This document shows, one piece after another, positions 4,483 through 6,557 of a stretch of DNA of 6,557 nt. Source of the DNA: Ignavibacteria bacterium. GTDB lineage: Bacteria; Bacteroidota; Ignavibacteria; Ignavibacteriales; Melioribacteraceae. The notes beneath the pieces are model-generated. The model made no database searches, was not told the DNA's origin, and was given only the letters and a program-made list of their open reading frames with translations. The position numbers and the translations under genes were made by a program. Every line of letters starts with the position of its first letter. The first letter of the stretch is position 1. Where the stretch lies: the NCBI GenBank assembly GCA_027347805.1, contig DAIEQP010000025.1:1-6557 (forward strand), in the 5' to 3' direction.

Positions 4483-5412
4483 ATGAATAAAGATATAGAC
4501 ATCATAGGGATTGGTGTATCCACACTTGATATAATTTCGGTAGTTGATCACTTTCCATCGGGAGAAGAAGTACAAAAATCAATTTCAAGCACAATTGACG
4601 GAGGCGGCCCGATTGCAACAGCACTTGCAGCCGCTTCCAAACTTGGTTCTAAAACGGTAATGATGGATAGTCTAGGAAATGATTGGCTTGGCGTTGATAT
4701 AAAAGAAGATCTGCAAAATTATGGTGTGGATACAAACTGCATTAAAGTTAATCATGGTTCCACCTCCTCATTTGCCCAAATACTTGTACGCAAAAATGAT
4801 GGCGCAAGAACAATAGTTTATACACCCGGTAATTCTCCTGAACTTTCTGAAGCAGAAATTAGTGAAGAGCTTATTAGCAGGGCAAAATATGCTCATATCA
4901 ATGGAAGACATTTCAGCGCCTGTCTTAAAACATGTGAAATAGCAAAAAGCTGCAATACAAAAATATCATTCGACGGGGGAGCGCATCGTTATAAGGAAAG
5001 ATTCAGACAGATAATTCCCAATGTTGATTTGGTAATCGCGTCAAAGCAGTTTGCGTTTGAGTATTCAAATGAAACATCGATAGAAATAGCTGCAGAAATG
5101 TTTTTAAATCTTGGTGTTGAGACAGTTGTAATTACAGATGGAATTAAAGGAAGCTGGCTCTTTATTCAAGATACATTTAATTATCATCAGCCGGCATTCA
5201 TTAATCAGAATGTGATAGATACAACCGGATGCGGTGATAGTTATCATGGTGCGTTTTTATATTCGCTATGCAGCGGCAGGAATTATAAAGATGCAATGGT
5301 AATTGCAAGTGCGGTTGCATCAATTAATGCATCATCTTTAGGCGGAAGAAAAGGATTGCCTTCATTCACTGAATTGAAAAGTTTTCTTGATAACCATTTA
5401 TTCAGTCTGTGA
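4483..5412 (+). CDS. PfkB/ribokinase-family carbohydrate kinase (309 aa)
   Basis: It transfers phosphate from ATP to a sugar or nucleoside hydroxyl in the cytosol. The N-terminal strand IDIIGIGVSTLDII (5-18) carries the substrate Asp (D16). GGGPIATALAAASKLG (40-55) is PfkB signature 1. VDLVIASKQFAFEY (182-195) is the usual N/S-x-x-E-like region, and VVITDGIKGS (219-228) the nucleotide-side strand. DTTGCGDSYHGAFLY (246-260) is signature 2, with catalytic base D252. The second residue of the anion hole is C250, where Ala is usual. The length is normal. The substrate cannot be read from motifs; ribose, fructose, sulfofructose or nucleosides are possible. ATG 4483 lies 27 bp after the Cys-rich gene with only an A-rich upstream region. 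Its tail is 73 bp from prmC. Confidence 0.9.
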   Translation: MNKDIDIIGIGVSTLDIISVVDHFPSGEEVQKSISSTIDGGGPIATALAAASKLGSKTVMMDSLGNDWLGVDIKEDLQNYGVDTNCIKVNHGSTSSFAQILVRKNDGARTIVYTPGNSPELSEAEISEELISRAKYAHINGRHFSACLKTCEIAKSCNTKISFDGGAHRYKERFRQIIPNVDLVIASKQFAFEYSNETSIEIAAEMFLNLGVETVVITDGIKGSWLFIQDTFNYHQPAFINQNVIDTTGCGDSYHGAFLYSLCSGRNYKDAMVIASAVASINASSLGGRKGLPSFTELKSFLDNHLFSL

Positions 5413-5485
5413 TAAATATCTTTCTAAAAAATCATCCGAAACTTTTTTTATCTTTCCAAAGTTATAAAACAAAAAATGGGAATTA
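5413..5485. other. 73-bp intergenic gap before prmC
   Basis: This is AT-rich DNA with a weak inverted repeat, AACTTT (5440-5445) with AAAGTT (5458-5463), around a T-rich loop. No stem strong enough for a terminator is present. It is the widest gap in the right-hand gene run and the best place for an extra promoter for prmC-dtd, but no box is convincing. Confidence 0.35.
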
Positions 5486-6334
5486 ATGCTTACTGTTTTA
5501 GATGCCGTTCAAAAATCAACTGAATACCTGGAAAAGAAAGGAATAGAATCTGCAAGATTAAACGCCGAACTGCTTCTTGCCGAAATACTGAATTGTAAAA
5601 GGCTTGATTTATATCTCCGTTTTGAGAAACCGTTATCTGATGAAGAAACAAATAAATACCGTGAATGGATTGCACGCAGGGGAAAATATGAACCGCTGCA
5701 ATATATAATTGGTCATGTGGAATTTTATGCTCTCAAAATCAATGTTAATTCTTCCGTATTAATACCGAGGCAGGAAACTGAAATTCTTCTTGAGACAATA
5801 ATAGAACAAATTAAAAATAGAAATGGATTGAAAATATTAGATGTTGGAACAGGAAGCGGAATAATTCCTGTTGTCCTTGCAAAGCACTTAATTGATGCGC
5901 AGATTATATCAATTGATGTATCAAGTGATGCAATAAATGTTGCTCAGAATAATGCTTTGATGAATGAAGTCGAATCAAAGATTAATTTCCTTCACCGGGA
6001 TATATTCGAAGCCGATTTTGAACCTGATATGTTTGATATAATTGTATCAAATCCTCCTTATGTATCAAGCGAAGAGTATATATCGCTTCAGAAAGAAATA
6101 ACAGAGTTCGAACCGCGTATTGCTCTCACTGATGAAGGCGATGGTTATAAGTATTATAAATTCATTACAGAGAAAGCTAAATTATGGCTTAAAGAGAATG
6201 GAAAATTATATTTTGAAGTCGGAAAGGATCAGAGCAATAAGGTTATTGAAATAATGAATGCGAATGAATTCAGAAATATTGCAGCATTAAAAGATTATCT
6301 GAATATTGAAAGAGTGATTAAAGGAGAGAAATAA
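5486..6334 (+). CDS. prmC: Peptide chain release factor N5-glutamine methyltransferase
   Basis: PrmC (HemK) methylates the Gln of the GGQ motif in release factors RF1 and RF2 using S-adenosylmethionine, supporting efficient translation termination in the cytosol. The N-terminal helical domain (about 1-75) ends in PLQYIIGHVEFYALKINVN, the typical junction. VLIPRQETE (91-99) replaces the common IPRPETE. DVGTGSG (119-125) is SAM motif I, ISIDVS (141-146) the acidic strand end, and NPPY (189-192) the catalytic motif that holds the target glutamine. The E-P-R-x-A-L element after it (EFEPRIALTDEGDGYKYY) is present. The length of 282 residues matches the family. ATG 5486 has a weak GGGA just upstream. 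Its stop overlaps the start of dtd by one base. Confidence 0.96.
   Translation: MLTVLDAVQKSTEYLEKKGIESARLNAELLLAEILNCKRLDLYLRFEKPLSDEETNKYREWIARRGKYEPLQYIIGHVEFYALKINVNSSVLIPRQETEILLETIIEQIKNRNGLKILDVGTGSGIIPVVLAKHLIDAQIISIDVSSDAINVAQNNALMNEVESKINFLHRDIFEADFEPDMFDIIVSNPPYVSSEEYISLQKEITEFEPRIALTDEGDGYKYYKFITEKAKLWLKENGKLYFEVGKDQSNKVIEIMNANEFRNIAALKDYLNIERVIKGEK
6321..6326 (+). promoter_or_regulatory. Ribosome binding site of dtd inside prmC
   Basis: AAGGAG lies in the last codons of prmC (Lys-Gly-Glu), seven bases before ATG 6334. With the TAATG stop/start overlap it points to translational coupling. Confidence 0.8.
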
Positions 6335-6557
6335 TGAGGGCACTCGTTCAAAGAGTTACAGCCGGAAGTGTTGAAATAAGAAATGAAAATTATTCCGCGT
6401 CTATCGGTAAAGGAATGGTAATTCTTCTAGGTATAAAAGAAAGTGATAATGAAGATGATCTTATGTTTGTTGCTGATAAATGTTCGAACCTGCGGATCTT
6501 TGAGGATGAAAATGAAAAAATGAATCTTTCATTAAAAGATGTTGATGGCGAAGTGCT
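6334..6557 (+). CDS. dtd: D-aminoacyl-tRNA deacylase, N-terminal half (runs off window)
   Basis: DTD hydrolyses the ester bond between D-amino acids (and glycine on tRNA-Ala) and tRNA, recycling mischarged tRNA in the cytosol. The first 74 residues are present. MRALVQRVTAGSVEI (1-15) is the family's hallmark first strand. GKGMVILLGIKESDNEDD (26-43) and the helix with LRIFEDENEKMNLSLKDVDGEV (53-74) follow in family order. The SQFTL and Gly-Pro motifs of the active site would lie beyond the window edge and cannot be checked. The start overlaps the prmC stop by one base (TAATG). Confidence 0.95.
   Translation, partial: MRALVQRVTAGSVEIRNENYSASIGKGMVILLGIKESDNEDDLMFVADKCSNLRIFEDENEKMNLSLKDVDGEV

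Noticed and set aside
4469..4486. 5-codon frame overlapping the kinase start
   Set aside because: Its stop overlaps ATG 4483, which would allow coupling, but it is too short and has no ribosome site.

Overview
The window looks like chromosomal DNA from a member of the Bacteroidota/Chlorobiota lineage, most likely Ignavibacteria-like. The basis is the low G+C, Asn/Lys/Ile-rich proteins, and a stretch at 723-908 that reads like the type IX secretion C-terminal sorting domains of that group. Several starts carry a good Shine-Dalgarno (1467, 3515, 3899, 6321), which fits Ignavibacteria better than typical Bacteroidetes. This placement is an inference; no marker gene proves it. Every gene I accept is on the + strand.

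Left part (1-2424). The window opens inside a gene for a monohaem c-type cytochrome (to 371), closed by a convincing intrinsic terminator (411-446). An orphan type IX sorting-domain fragment follows (615-908), with no body and no signal peptide. From about 982 to 1324 lies a degenerate tandem array of 21-bp units, 13 of them in near-perfect register at 1052-1324, each carrying an A-tract. Downstream is a 243-residue protein of unknown function (1478-2209) that appears to be an internal duplication of one ~100-residue helical module, and then a long imperfect hairpin (2252-2310). The array, duplicated protein and hairpin are the least explained part of the window.

Right part (2425-6557). Seven co-directional genes follow with gaps of -1 to 73 bp: an atypical SDR/epimerase-like protein, a VOC (glyoxalase-fold) protein, an ABM-type dimeric alpha/beta-barrel protein, an exported Cys-rich protein, a PfkB-family sugar kinase, prmC (release-factor glutamine methyltransferase) and the start of dtd (D-aminoacyl-tRNA deacylase). 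The last two overlap by one base and are translational quality genes. The first four look like a small-molecule modification or detoxification set. No intrinsic terminator is visible between 2425 and 6557, so they may share a transcript.

No rRNA, tRNA, CRISPR array, insertion sequence or phage gene was seen. The candidate for something undescribed is the 21-bp phased array with the adjacent duplicated-domain gene; the rest is conventional in family content.
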